A DNA stretch of 7,332 nt from contig CAMWQZ010000047.1 in assembly GCA_947176515.1 (NCBI GenBank), positions 1 to 7,332 on the forward strand, read 5' to 3'. A model generated the notes under the pieces. The model saw only the letters and a list, made by a program, of their open reading frames with translations, had not been told where the DNA came from and searched no databases. A program made the position numbers and the translations under genes. Of the stretch, positions 7,120 through 7,332 are shown one piece after another. Positions within the stretch are counted from its first letter, which is position 1. Every line of letters starts with the position of its first letter. The DNA is from an uncultured Bacteroidales bacterium (GTDB lineage Bacteria; Bacteroidota; Bacteroidia; Bacteroidales; Muribaculaceae).

Positions 7120-7151
7120 CAAAATTAGACTTTTACCGATAAAACCCCAAA
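7120..7151 (-). promoter_or_regulatory. Bacteroidetes-type promoter of the DUF6242-DUF6089-uppS-bamA-ompH cluster
   Basis: On the minus strand TTTG (7151-7148) is followed after exactly 20 nt by TAATTTTG (7127-7120), a full match to the Bacteroidetes consensus TTTG ... TAnnTTTG. Transcription should start near 7113-7116, giving a leader of about 20-25 nt before the ATG pair at 7092/7089. No other good promoter match was found in the gaps up to ompH1, so it may drive the whole cluster. Confidence 0.75.
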
Positions 7152-7227
7152 CACTTACAGATAAATAAGTCTTTTTCCATCCTTTTTATAGCTTTTTAAC
7201 GCCAAAATACCCACTATTTAACCAATT

Positions 7228-7330
7228 CACGATGCACAATCCACAATTCACAATCTCCACATAACCCAATTATGAATTGTGAATTGTGAATTGTGCATTG
7301 TGAATTGTGCATCGTGCATTATGCACTGTC
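7228..7330. repeat. Heptanucleotide tandem repeats arranged as a large inverted repeat
   Basis: The right part (7268-7330) consists of nine consecutive 7-bp units of the form (A/C)AT(T/C)(G/A)TG: AATTATG, three AATTGTG, CATTGTG, AATTGTG, CATCGTG, CATTATG, then a decayed CACTGTC. The left part (7228-7255) holds four units in the opposite orientation: CACGATG, CACAATC, CACAATT, CACAATC. Aligned so that CACGATG faces CATCGTG, the arms 7228-7255 and 7289-7316 pair at 25 of 28 positions around a 33-nt spacer. All three mismatches fall at the first base of a unit. No coding frame of note crosses it. It lies 77 bp upstream of the operon's -33 element. It resembles short tandemly repeated repetitive (STRR) heptamers known in cyanobacteria and the degenerate AATTGTG tracts between genes in some Bacteroidales. 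It may continue past the window edge. Confidence 0.85.
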
Positions 7331-7332
7331 TA

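Noticed and set aside
7122..7122. TTG at 7122 as the start of the DUF6242-like gene
   Set aside because: It overlaps the -7 promoter element and lies upstream of the expected transcription start. ATG codons at 7092 and 7089 fit better.
7152..7227. Possible small gene or RNA between the promoter and the heptad repeat
   Set aside because: The stretch is A/T-rich with no convincing frame, stem or known motif.
7228..7330. CRISPR array
   Set aside because: The units are 7 bp, directly abutting, without spacers, and there are no cas genes.

Overview
The window looks like a Bacteroidales chromosome (Bacteroidota), possibly Muribaculaceae. This rests on the duplicated OmpH/Skp genes after bamA, DUF6242- and DUF6089-type proteins, the near absence of Shine-Dalgarno sequences, and TTG/TTTG-N20-21-TAnnTTT(G/A) promoters. 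The family-level placement is an impression and was not tested.

All genes lie on the minus strand, so transcription runs right to left. At the right edge (about 7221-7332) is an intergenic tract of 7-bp tandem units whose two halves are inverted and could fold into a long hairpin. Next comes a strong Bacteroidetes-type promoter (7120-7151). A tight cluster follows: a DUF6242-like beta-propeller lipoprotein (7092-5665), a DUF6089-like outer-membrane barrel protein (5626-4934), the isoprenyl transferase uppS (4924-4175), bamA (4130-1479), a first ompH/skp gene that is frameshifted (1416-905), and a second intact ompH/skp gene (833-333). Gaps between genes are 9 to 71 nt, and a rho-independent terminator (281-313) lies 20 nt after the last stop codon. 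A second likely promoter (891-922) sits between the two ompH genes. The left edge holds the first 53 codons of a thymidine-kinase-like gene (161-1) with its own candidate promoter.

Together the cluster is an envelope-biogenesis unit. UppS makes the undecaprenyl lipid carrier for cell-wall and surface glycan synthesis. BamA inserts beta-barrels into the outer membrane, and the OmpH/Skp chaperones deliver unfolded barrels to it. The DUF6089 and DUF6242 proteins are exported products of unknown function. The core order uppS ... bamA-skp also occurs in Proteobacteria, so this is mostly conserved housekeeping DNA. I see no defence system, mobile element or CRISPR array. The points most worth a second look are the ompH frameshift, the heptad hairpin, the CxxCH tail on the DUF6089 protein, and the Tyr/Gly/Asn-rich segment in the BamA barrel.
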